IMG/VR virus record: IMGVR_UViG_3300025876_000005
Location: 112,490 to 176,489 of that record
Origin: a virus
DNA: 64,000 nucleotides
Reading direction: 5' to 3' (one strand)
Under the pieces are notes generated by a model. It saw nothing but the letters and a program-made list of their open reading frames with translations, ran no database searches and was not told the DNA's origin. A program made the translations under genes and the position numbers. Positions 38,568-46,167 of this stretch are shown here, in pieces (position 1 is the first letter of the stretch; every line of letters begins with the position of its first letter).

Positions 38568-38686
38568 GGACGAGTGTATGACAAGTGCCAACACAGAACT
38601 TAATTAAAAAAAGAACCCAACGATTCTCTACATACCAGATAGTTTAATGTAGAAACAAAACCTAAGATCAGCATAAAAAGACTAAG

Positions 38687-39373
38687 ATGAGAATAACATT
38701 TATTTCCGACACGCACACCAAACACCGACAGCTAGATCTGCCGGGTGGAGACCTCCTAATTCATGCTGGAGACATTATGAATAGCGGTTATAGCGCGTAT
38801 GAAGTCACAGACTTCTGTAAGTGGTTTGAGGGTCAAGACTATGATGTCTCCGCTTTTATTGCCGGAAACCACGACCGTCTGTTTGAGGATGAACCTGAAA
38901 AAGTGGCTGAGATCGTCAATTCATATGGAGTTGACTATATGCAGGACAATGTTTTTGAGTATGGTCTTTTTCCGGATGAAATGGTTAAGATCTATGGCAG
39001 TCCTTGGCAGCCTGAATTTTATCATTGGGCTTTTAATCTACCCAGATGTGGTGAAGAGTTGGCCAAAGTTTGGAATGATATACCAGAAGATGTTGACATC
39101 TTAGTAACTCACGGGCCTCCACAAGGACATTTAGACATAAGTGGACCTCCATATAATGAAGGTGATCTAGGCTGTGAGATCCTAAGGGTTCGAGTAGATA
39201 AGATTAAGCCAAAGATCCACGTGTTTGGTCACATTCACGGCGGCTATGGCTATAAGTTTCATGAAGGTACGCATTTTATCAACGCAGCTGTACTAAATGA
39301 AAGGTACGTACAAGTAAATGAACCAATCACAGTAGACTGGGACCCAGTAACAAACGAAATAGAATTTTTATGA
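38687..39373 (+). CDS. Calcineurin-like metallophosphoesterase
   Basis: 228 residues. All metal-binding blocks are present: FISDTHTKH (D8, H10), LIHAGDIM, AGNHDR, VTHGPP and FGHIHGGYG. This order matches small class III phosphodiesterases that act on 2',3'-cyclic or related phosphoesters. It overlaps the exonuclease gene by four bases. Confidence 0.88.
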   Translation: MRITFISDTHTKHRQLDLPGGDLLIHAGDIMNSGYSAYEVTDFCKWFEGQDYDVSAFIAGNHDRLFEDEPEKVAEIVNSYGVDYMQDNVFEYGLFPDEMVKIYGSPWQPEFYHWAFNLPRCGEELAKVWNDIPEDVDILVTHGPPQGHLDISGPPYNEGDLGCEILRVRVDKIKPKIHVFGHIHGGYGYKFHEGTHFINAAVLNERYVQVNEPITVDWDPVTNEIEFL

Positions 39374-40056
39374 AGTACATAAGCATAGACATAGAGACAA
39401 CTGGATTAGACCCAGAGAAATGTCAAGTCTTAAGTATCGGTGCAGTTATTGAAGACACCAACGATATTAAACCACTAGCAGATCTGCCAACATTCCACGG
39501 CGTAGTTTTGCCAAACAGAATTGAAGGCGATCCTTATGCTATCAATCTGAACAGAGACCTGCTTCAGACGATCGTGCAGTATCAAACAGCACAGGATCAA
39601 GATGAGAAGAATGACATCGTGCAGATGACTGGCATGAAGTTCTATAAGAAAGAAGAGATCGTTGAAGCCTTTTATTACTGGTTAGCTGAAAATGGTTTTG
39701 TAGAGTTTAACGATATAAATTCTGGTGGTTATGCTAAGATGGAGAACGGTAAAATGTTGCCTATGATTACTAACAAGACTAAGCCGATCCATATCACAGC
39801 GGCTGGTAAAAACTTCGGCACGTTTGACCTTAAGTTCTTAGAGAAGATGCCTCGCTGGAAACAGCTAATCAAAGTACGTCAGCGTATTTTAGACCCAAGC
39901 ATAATCTATACTGAATGGAAAGAGGACGAGAGCTTGCCGGGATTAGGACTTTGTAAGAAGAGAGCTGGTTTACCAGAAGAGGTTGCGCACGACGCAGTGA
40001 AAGATGCACAAGATGTAATCTTACTCTTAAGAAAGGAATATAATCCAGGTTACTAA
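39370..40056 (+). CDS. DEDDh 3'-5' exonuclease (DnaQ/oligoribonuclease-like)
   Basis: 228 residues. Exo I DIETTG (D7, E9), Exo II GTFDLKFL (about 154-161) and Exo III HDAVKDAQD (about 210-218) form the DEDDh active site. It removes 3' nucleotides from DNA or RNA; T4 DexA is a functional analogue. Coupled to the phosphoesterase upstream and a small ORF downstream by overlapping stop/start codons. Confidence 0.88.
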   Translation: MKYISIDIETTGLDPEKCQVLSIGAVIEDTNDIKPLADLPTFHGVVLPNRIEGDPYAINLNRDLLQTIVQYQTAQDQDEKNDIVQMTGMKFYKKEEIVEAFYYWLAENGFVEFNDINSGGYAKMENGKMLPMITNKTKPIHITAAGKNFGTFDLKFLEKMPRWKQLIKVRQRILDPSIIYTEWKEDESLPGLGLCKKRAGLPEEVAHDAVKDAQDVILLLRKEYNPGY

Positions 40057-40280
40057 TGGCAAACGAGGAGATCAAGAAGAATTTAGACGAGTTTCATTAT
40101 CATGAGGCTCTAGATAGGTTACATGTGATCGCATGCAACTGTGAAGACCATTTGATGCAACATCCGGCAATTAAATTAGAGCCAGAAGTTAAACAAAACA
40201 TAGATAAGGCTATACAACATCTATGGGAAGCTTACCAACAAATCGGTAATATCTCAGATAAAAGATTTAAAGATGAATAA
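40056..40280 (+). CDS. Small helical hypothetical protein
   Basis: 74 residues with a Cys-His-rich middle (VIACNCEDHLMQHP). Start overlaps the exonuclease stop and it overlaps the next gene by eight bases. Not recognised. Confidence 0.65.
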   Translation: MANEEIKKNLDEFHYHEALDRLHVIACNCEDHLMQHPAIKLEPEVKQNIDKAIQHLWEAYQQIGNISDKRFKDE

Positions 40281-40611
40281 AATACTAAGAAAACTAGAAT
40301 GGAAGTTGCGCAAGGTTAATCTTAAGTTTAACCTATTAGATATTTTCTTACATGATGGAGATGCATGTATCGGCTTCACGTTCTTTGAATTCACAAAGGA
40401 CTTTCGACCATACGCCTTATTAGCATTTGAGTTTAGATTGCCGAATGGAGCAGACCGCAAGATCTTAAGTGTAACTAACTGGGACTTCCTTTTCTTGAGT
40501 ACACCACTCTGGAAATGGCTTGACAATACAAGCGAGAGAAAACAATGGAGCTCCAACCTAACTAAATGGGAAGAGTTCTGGTTAAAGACTCTAAGTAAGT
40601 TGTATAGATAA
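40273..40611 (+). CDS. Hypothetical protein
   Basis: 112 residues, basic and aromatic-rich (FLHDGDACIGFTFFEF, SVTNWDFLFLSTPLWKWL). No family recognised. A strong terminator follows 27 bases after its stop. Confidence 0.65.
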   Translation: MNKILRKLEWKLRKVNLKFNLLDIFLHDGDACIGFTFFEFTKDFRPYALLAFEFRLPNGADRKILSVTNWDFLFLSTPLWKWLDNTSERKQWSSNLTKWEEFWLKTLSKLYR

Positions 40612-40637
40612 AATAAGACGTGATTAACTTAACTTTA

Positions 40638-40662
40638 AGGAGGTCTCGCGACCTCCTTTTTT
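40638..40662 (+). terminator. Intrinsic terminator
   Basis: AGGAGGTC/GACCTCCT, TCGC loop, six T. Confidence 0.9.
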
Positions 40663-40673
40663 ATTTTAGAGAG

Positions 40674-41129
40674 ATGAAGTTTAAGAAATTAGCTAGCAAT
40701 ACAAATTTTGATCTAGCAGAATACACTAGAGAATACCTTGAAAAGAACAAGGATTATGAAGTAAAAATGTACCTAGGCTGTGACAGCCAAACTAAAGGTA
40801 TTACAACTACTTATGCGACAACGTTAGTATTTCACGTTGCCTCATCAGGCTGCCATGTAATCTATAAGAAAGAAGTGGTGCCTGTGGTTAGAGATATGTG
40901 GAACAGACTGTGGAAAGAAACTGAACTTTCGGTTCAGGCTGCACTCTATTTGCGTGATGCTGGAATCGAGATAGATACAATAGATTTAGACTATAACATC
41001 GACCCGGTCCATAAATCAAATAAACTGGTAAAAGCTGCGGTTGGATATGTAGAGTCACTTGGCTTTGAAGCGAGAGTTAAACCAGACTTATTGCCAGCTG
41101 TTTATGCTGCTGACGATATTGTAAACTAA
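40674..41129 (+). CDS. YkuK/DUF458-type RNase H-like protein
   Basis: 151 residues from ATG 40674; the frame is open upstream through the terminator, which is not coding. YLGCDSQTKGITTTYATTLV is a first RNase H-fold strand with Asp, EL (about 82) and LDYNIDPVHKSNKLVKAAVG resemble the YkuK family, as does the terminal KPDLLPAVYAADDIV. YkuK-like proteins are predicted RNase H-fold enzymes of unknown substrate. Confidence 0.75.
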   Translation: MKFKKLASNTNFDLAEYTREYLEKNKDYEVKMYLGCDSQTKGITTTYATTLVFHVASSGCHVIYKKEVVPVVRDMWNRLWKETELSVQAALYLRDAGIEIDTIDLDYNIDPVHKSNKLVKAAVGYVESLGFEARVKPDLLPAVYAADDIVN

Positions 41130-41139
41130 TTCCATTTAG

Positions 41140-41150
41140 AGTATATAAAC
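41140..41150 (+). promoter_or_regulatory. Late-promoter-like box GTATATAAAC
   Basis: Variant of the late box 25 bases before the Clp ATPase ATG. Confidence 0.4.
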
Positions 41151-41174
41151 AACAGAAAACAATTAACTTAATAT

Positions 41175-43184
41175 ATGTCATTAGCAGACGGTTACGAAAG
41201 TGAAAAAGGTAGAAAGGGGTCGAAGAAGAAAGCGACTCCTTTTCTAGATGAGTTTGGTGAAGATCTAACACAACTTGCCGCTGAAGGTAAGCTAGATCCA
41301 ATTATTGGTAGAGATAAAGAGATCTACCGCATTTGCCAGATCTTGTCCAGAAGAAAGAAGAACAACCCAATTATTCTTGGAGACCCAGGTGTGGGTAAAA
41401 CTGCAATTGTAGAAGCGATTGCTCAACGTATTGTTGAGAAGAAAGTAGCGAGAGTGCTCTTAAACAAGAGAGTTATCTCAATCAACATGACAACGATCGT
41501 TGCAGGTACAAAATACCGTGGTGAATTTGAAGAGCGCATGAAGAATATTGTTGACGAGCTAAAGATGGCCGACAACGTAATCGTCTTCATTGATGAGATT
41601 CATACTATTGTTGGTGCTGGAGGTGTTAGTGGAGCGCTAGATGCTTCAAACATCCTAAAGCCAGCGTTGGCCAGAGGCCAAGTACAATGTATTGGTGCTA
41701 CTACACTTGATGAATACCGCGAGAATATCGAGGATGATGGCGCATTAACACGTCGTTTTCAAGAGGTGTTTATTGACCCACCTTCAATTGAAGAGACTAT
41801 TGAGATCTTACACAGAATCAAGTCTAATTATGAAGAGCACCATGCAGTTGAATATAATGATGAGTCAATCGAAGCCTGTGTGCGCATGAGTGAACGTTAC
41901 ATTAAGCAGCGTGAATTGCCGGATAAAGCAATTGACTTACTTGATGAATCTGGCGCTAGAACGCACTTAATGGAAGTTAAAGTACCGGCTAATATCAAAA
42001 AGCTTGAGAACAAATGCGAAACTATTAAACTCGATAAGAAACTTGCAGTTGAAAAACAAGACTATGAACTTGCAGCTCAGTTGAGAGATGCTCAGATGGA
42101 ATGTGAGTCTGAAGTTTTAGAAGAGACTGAAAAGTGGGAAGCAAGCCTAAAAACAACAAAACGTAAAGTTACAATCGACGATATTACAGAGACGATTGCA
42201 ATCCAGACAGGTATTCCAGTGAATAAGCTTGGCGCTGACGACATGAAGATGATTAAGAACATGGCTAATAAGCTTAAAGAGCATATCATCGGTCAGGATA
42301 AAGCAGTTGAGGCACTTGCACAAGTTATTAAAAGATCACGTACAGGCGTGGCAAGTCACAAGAAGCCTGTGGGTTCATTTATGTTCTTAGGTCCAACTGG
42401 AGTTGGTAAAACTGAGACTGTAAAAGCACTTGCAGAATACTTGTTTGGTGACACCGATGCAATGATCCGTATCGACATGTCAGAATACCAAGAGAAGTTT
42501 AATGTCTCAAGATTGATTGGTTCACCTCCGGGATATATTGGCCATGAAGACGGTGGTCAGCTAACAGAAGCAGTACGCCGCAAGCCATATTCAGTAGTTC
42601 TCTTTGATGAGATTGAGAAGGCGCACCCAGATACATTTAATACGTTACTACAAGTGCTTGATGAGGGCCGTCTCACGGACTCTCTAGGCCGCGAGATTGA
42701 CTTTACCAATACTATTATTGTCATGACTTCAAACGTCGGCGCGCGCAAGCTAGCGGACTTTGGAACTGGCGTTGGCTTCCAGAGCGCTTCTACAATTGCA
42801 ACTGAGAATGCTAAGATGGATGCAATCATTAAGAAGGAACTCAAGAATAAGTTTAGCCCAGAATTCTTAAACAGACTAGACGATATTATTCTATTCGATC
42901 AGCTTTCAAGTGATGACATTATTAAAATCGTTGACATTGAGCTTGATCTATTCAACGAGCGTATGACAGAGTTAGACTATGTATTTAAGTTTACTAAGGC
43001 TGCAAAAGAGTTTTTAGCAGTTGAAGGTTATGACCCAGCATACGGTGCTAGACCACTTAAGAGAGCAATTCAAAAATATGTAGAAGACTTAATTGCAGAT
43101 GCGATAGTTGACGGTGATCTTAAACCAGGTAAGACTTACACTGTTAATAAGATCAAGACAGACGAGAAACTAAAGCTTAAATAA
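41175..43184 (+). CDS. ClpA/ClpC-like AAA+ unfoldase
   Basis: 669 residues with two AAA domains: Walker A GDPGVGKT (about 70-77) and B VFIDEIH (about 137) in D1; Walker A GPTGVGKT (about 406) and B LFDEIEK (about 475) in D2. A short ClpC-type middle segment (EKQDYELAAQLRDAQMECES, UVR-like) lies between. The usual N-terminal repeat domain is missing; the first 30 residues are a charged linker. These unfoldases thread substrates into ClpP. A ClpP gene is three genes downstream, so the two probably form one protease. Missing N-domain suggests altered adaptor use. Confidence 0.93.
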   Translation: MSLADGYESEKGRKGSKKKATPFLDEFGEDLTQLAAEGKLDPIIGRDKEIYRICQILSRRKKNNPIILGDPGVGKTAIVEAIAQRIVEKKVARVLLNKRVISINMTTIVAGTKYRGEFEERMKNIVDELKMADNVIVFIDEIHTIVGAGGVSGALDASNILKPALARGQVQCIGATTLDEYRENIEDDGALTRRFQEVFIDPPSIEETIEILHRIKSNYEEHHAVEYNDESIEACVRMSERYIKQRELPDKAIDLLDESGARTHLMEVKVPANIKKLENKCETIKLDKKLAVEKQDYELAAQLRDAQMECESEVLEETEKWEASLKTTKRKVTIDDITETIAIQTGIPVNKLGADDMKMIKNMANKLKEHIIGQDKAVEALAQVIKRSRTGVASHKKPVGSFMFLGPTGVGKTETVKALAEYLFGDTDAMIRIDMSEYQEKFNVSRLIGSPPGYIGHEDGGQLTEAVRRKPYSVVLFDEIEKAHPDTFNTLLQVLDEGRLTDSLGREIDFTNTIIVMTSNVGARKLADFGTGVGFQSASTIATENAKMDAIIKKELKNKFSPEFLNRLDDIILFDQLSSDDIIKIVDIELDLFNERMTELDYVFKFTKAAKEFLAVEGYDPAYGARPLKRAIQKYVEDLIADAIVDGDLKPGKTYTVNKIKTDEKLKLK

Positions 43185-43218
43185 GCATATAATAACAAAG
43201 ATAATAATTTAAAGATAG

Positions 43219-44055
43219 ATGAGTTTTTCAACTACATTCAAACAAATACTTTCACATATTAAAGAGCAAGGCACAGAGTCTCAGCCTAGAGATATGAAAG
43301 TCAAAGAAGTCTTACTAGCAGACTTCGATATTGACCCAGCTAAGCCAATTGCTAATTTTGAGAGCAGACCTTTTAACTGGAAATATCTAGCTGGTGAACT
43401 AGCATGGTATTTACACAGAGATCGAGATATTGACTACATTAGTAACTTCTCTTCATTTTGGAAAGGCATTACTAATCCTAATTCAAACGAGATCAACTCT
43501 AACTACGGCAGTCTTGTTATCAATGATGAACAAATGTCTTGGGTGATTGAGTCTCTTAAGAAAGACCTTAACAGCCGCCAGGCTATTATGTTCTTTAACC
43601 GGCCAGACTTTCAGTTTGAAGGCAACAAAGACTTTGTCTGTACCATGTATGCAAACTTCTTTGTAAGAGACAACAAGCTTATGATGAAAGTACAAATGAG
43701 ATCTAACGATGTATTCTACGGTCTTACGTTTGATGCACCTTTCTTCTCATTCTTACATCAATCAGTTTGGCATATCTTAAAGCAAACTTATCCAGATCTA
43801 GAGATTGGTTATTATTTCCACTTCGCAGACAACTTACATTTCTACGAAAGACACTTTGAGTTAGCAGATAATATTCTAGCCGAAACAGAAGACAAGACTG
43901 ATACATTCATGCTTAAAAAGCCTTTTATTGATTACAAAGACGGGCAAGTAAGCTTAAGCGACCATGGTCGTGAATTCTGCCAGCGCATTGACGCTTCAAT
44001 TGGTAAAGAAGACGTTAACTACAAAAACATCCTTGCGGACTATTTTGAACTTTAA
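43219..44055 (+). CDS. Thymidylate synthase-family enzyme, probable dCMP hydroxymethylase
   Basis: 278 residues. Catalytic Cys141 (DFVCTMY) and the RSND block (R161, S162, D164) align with E. coli ThyA C146, R166-S167, D169. At the ThyA Asn177 position, 31 residues after Cys in both, this protein has Asp172 (GLTFDAPFF). Asp at that position is the known switch from uracil to cytosine recognition in T4 gp42 (dCMP hydroxymethylase). It would make hydroxymethyl-dCMP, implying modified cytosine in phage DNA. A plain thymidylate synthase is less likely because of that Asp. Confidence 0.75.
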   Translation: MSFSTTFKQILSHIKEQGTESQPRDMKVKEVLLADFDIDPAKPIANFESRPFNWKYLAGELAWYLHRDRDIDYISNFSSFWKGITNPNSNEINSNYGSLVINDEQMSWVIESLKKDLNSRQAIMFFNRPDFQFEGNKDFVCTMYANFFVRDNKLMMKVQMRSNDVFYGLTFDAPFFSFLHQSVWHILKQTYPDLEIGYYFHFADNLHFYERHFELADNILAETEDKTDTFMLKKPFIDYKDGQVSLSDHGREFCQRIDASIGKEDVNYKNILADYFEL

Positions 44056-44060
44056 GAAAG

Positions 44061-44372
44061 ATGGCAGAACCGTTAAGAATACACATTGACCCTAGAGCTT
44101 TAACAGTAACTGATTTCGATCAGCTGTTAATGAGCAAATACGATATGTTCTACCGCAGAATAGTAGAATATGTACTTAAAGATATTGAGGAGGGTTCTAA
44201 GGATGAAATTATGGCCATCTTAGTAGATGAAGATGGCGTTGAGTATGATATGAGTCTACCAAGAGAAGGCTACCTAAAATCATTAAACAAAGCAACTGAA
44301 TACTTTAGAATGATTGAAGAGTATGAAACATGTGGCCTAATCAAAGATATGATAAAACAAATTGAGAAATGA
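44061..44372 (+). CDS. Hypothetical protein between the TS-family and ClpP genes
   Basis: 103 residues, acidic, alpha/beta (RIHIDPRALTVTDFDQLLMS). Its stop overlaps the ClpP ATG by four bases (translational coupling), so it may be linked to the Clp system, but no adaptor family is recognised. Confidence 0.7.
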   Translation: MAEPLRIHIDPRALTVTDFDQLLMSKYDMFYRRIVEYVLKDIEEGSKDEIMAILVDEDGVEYDMSLPREGYLKSLNKATEYFRMIEEYETCGLIKDMIKQIEK

Positions 44373-45049
44373 ATTACTATAGTAAAGATAAAGAATTTGA
44401 GAGATTCGCAAAGAGCGAATTTAACATCGGCTCATCAAAGCTAGATGTATATAGCAAACACATCCAAGGCTCAATGACGCCATATATTCTAGAAGAACGA
44501 GAGTTGAGAGCAACTCAAATGGACATCTTCTCAAGATTGATGATGGACAGATTGCTATGGGTTGCAGGTCCTGTAAATGACCAAATGTCAACTGTTGTCC
44601 AAGCTCAATTAATGTTTTTAGACACTACATCAAACGAAGATATTACAATGCATATTGATTCTCCAGGTGGAAGTGTTAAATCAGGACTTTCAATGGTTGA
44701 CGTGATGGAATACATTAAAGCTGACATCCGCACAATTAATACAGGTATGGCAGCTTCGATGGGTTCAGTACTTCTTGGCGCTGGTACAAAAGGTAAAAGA
44801 ATGTCATTAAGACACTCAACGACAATGTTACACCAGTCATCAGGTGGATTCAGTGGAAACATTCAAGATGCTGAAATCGACTGGCAAGAATGGAAAAAAG
44901 TTAACAATGAGCTTTTTGTCCTACTTGGATCTTACTGTGGTAAAAGTGCAGAACAAGTTAAAGAAGATGCTACGCGTGACTTCTGGTTAAATGCAGAAGA
45001 AGCTGTTAAATACGGTATCATCGACGAAGTAATTAAGCCGAATAAATAA
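44369..45049 (+). CDS. clpP: ClpP-like serine protease
   Basis: 226 residues. Triad Ser130 (GMAASMG), His155 (MLHQSS) and Asp204 (TRDFWLNAEEA) have the same spacing (25 and 49) as E. coli ClpP Ser98, His123, Asp172. The substrate-strand MHIDSPGGSV and the handle helix are present. The N-terminal extension (about 45 residues before the fold) is unusual and may be a processed propeptide or a docking element. It should assemble into a 14-mer and degrade proteins fed by the ClpA/C-like unfoldase, possibly tmRNA-tagged ones. Confidence 0.93.
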   Translation: MNYYSKDKEFERFAKSEFNIGSSKLDVYSKHIQGSMTPYILEERELRATQMDIFSRLMMDRLLWVAGPVNDQMSTVVQAQLMFLDTTSNEDITMHIDSPGGSVKSGLSMVDVMEYIKADIRTINTGMAASMGSVLLGAGTKGKRMSLRHSTTMLHQSSGGFSGNIQDAEIDWQEWKKVNNELFVLLGSYCGKSAEQVKEDATRDFWLNAEEAVKYGIIDEVIKPNK

Positions 45050-45055
45050 AATAAG

Positions 45056-45385
45056 ATGGACAAGCGAGAAAAACAAAGAGAAGTCTTTATCGAACTAGTC
45101 AACAAACAACTAGAGCCCTTTGACGTTACTTATAAGGAAGTAAGTTCAGATCCAGACTGGTATATGCGCTATCGCGTAACAGCGGATCAAGAGCAAGCTT
45201 TTATTAAATGGGGCGTTGAACTGATCAGAAAGAAGCTTAGAATGACCAAGAAAATGGCCGAGCAGGAAATGAGCTGGTTTATTTTACAGTGGGGTCTAAC
45301 TACAAATCAAATTGATCGAGTTGAACAAATAAGCTCAAAAGAGGCGCTTAAAGTTGATTTGAAAAAGACAAAAGATAATTTATAA
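45056..45385 (+). CDS. Hypothetical protein
   Basis: 109 residues, basic, helix-rich (KWGVELIRKKLRMTKKMAEQ), six bases after clpP. No recognised family. Likely the last gene of the Clp operon; a small ACGG/CCGT hairpin follows its stop. Confidence 0.65.
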   Translation: MDKREKQREVFIELVNKQLEPFDVTYKEVSSDPDWYMRYRVTADQEQAFIKWGVELIRKKLRMTKKMAEQEMSWFILQWGLTTNQIDRVEQISSKEALKVDLKKTKDNL

Positions 45386-45415
45386 CCATTTCAGGCTGGT
45401 AACGGGCTTTTCCGT

Positions 45416-45425
45416 GATAAATATC
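45416..45425 (+). promoter_or_regulatory. Late-promoter-like box GATAAATATC
   Basis: T4-like TAAATAT core only a few bases before the ATG at 45428; short spacing makes it uncertain. Confidence 0.3.
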
Positions 45426-45427
45426 TC

Positions 45428-46129
45428 ATGGAGAAGACTTACATACCAGAATGGGCTACTAAAGGCCCGATAGACTTTGAATACAGACACTATAAACTTC
45501 TAGCCGAAGTTAAGAGTCTTAAAAAAGATCTAAAGAATGGTCTATTCTCTGAAACTCTAAAAAAGGTAGACGACACGCTTGACTACCTTTACCGTTATGA
45601 TGCAGAAAAGCTTCTTTCATCCGAGGACCTTTCTAACTATGAACTTACTGGCATTAACTTCTTTAACTTTGATCTAGAATATACTCAAAAAGAATTAGAT
45701 CAGGATGAAGTAATGGACATCCTCTGTGAGGAAGCAATAGATATTTTTGAAGAATTGCACTCAAACATCAGAGACATTTGGCGTGAAATCGAGCTTGGCC
45801 TTAAGGTTGCTTATGTACCACACAAGAGATATTTCTTAAACGATGGCTTTGTCTTCATTATCACAGCAAACAACGAATTACATTCATATTATTTCAACAA
45901 GCCTTCTGGTTATATTAATGACTGGCGCTCTTTTAAGCTTGAATTCTTAAACAAGACCAAGTACACAAAAGAGGTTTATATGTCGCAGCTAGAAGACCTA
46001 AATGCTACAGAAACTGAAAAGATTATCTTTAAAGTAGAGTGTAATAACGCAACGATTATTGAAGGTTTTGCAATTGAGGTTATAAAAAGCACTATTTATC
46101 ATACTCTGCGTAAAGACTATTCATTTTAA
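45428..46129 (+). CDS. Hypothetical protein upstream of fibre genes
   Basis: 233 residues. Charged N-terminal helices, acidic middle (ELDQDEVMDILCEEAIDIFEEL) and a beta C-terminus (FVFIITANNELHSYYF). No family recognised. It may be an assembly factor for the fibre genes that follow, by position only. Confidence 0.65.
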   Translation: MEKTYIPEWATKGPIDFEYRHYKLLAEVKSLKKDLKNGLFSETLKKVDDTLDYLYRYDAEKLLSSEDLSNYELTGINFFNFDLEYTQKELDQDEVMDILCEEAIDIFEELHSNIRDIWREIELGLKVAYVPHKRYFLNDGFVFIITANNELHSYYFNKPSGYINDWRSFKLEFLNKTKYTKEVYMSQLEDLNATETEKIIFKVECNNATIIEGFAIEVIKSTIYHTLRKDYSF

Positions 46130-46133
46130 GCAG

Positions 46134-46143
46134 GATAAATAAA
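46134..46143 (+). promoter_or_regulatory. Late-promoter-like box GATAAATAAA
   Basis: Box with a TAAATAAATA core, 25 bases before the first collagen-like fibre ATG. Confidence 0.45.
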
Positions 46144-46167
46144 TAGAGAAAAATATAACAATTTCAA

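Noticed and set aside
40620-40673. GTG start at 40620 for the YkuK-like gene
   Set aside because: It would translate through a strong terminator hairpin; ATG 40674 directly after the T-run is the sensible start.
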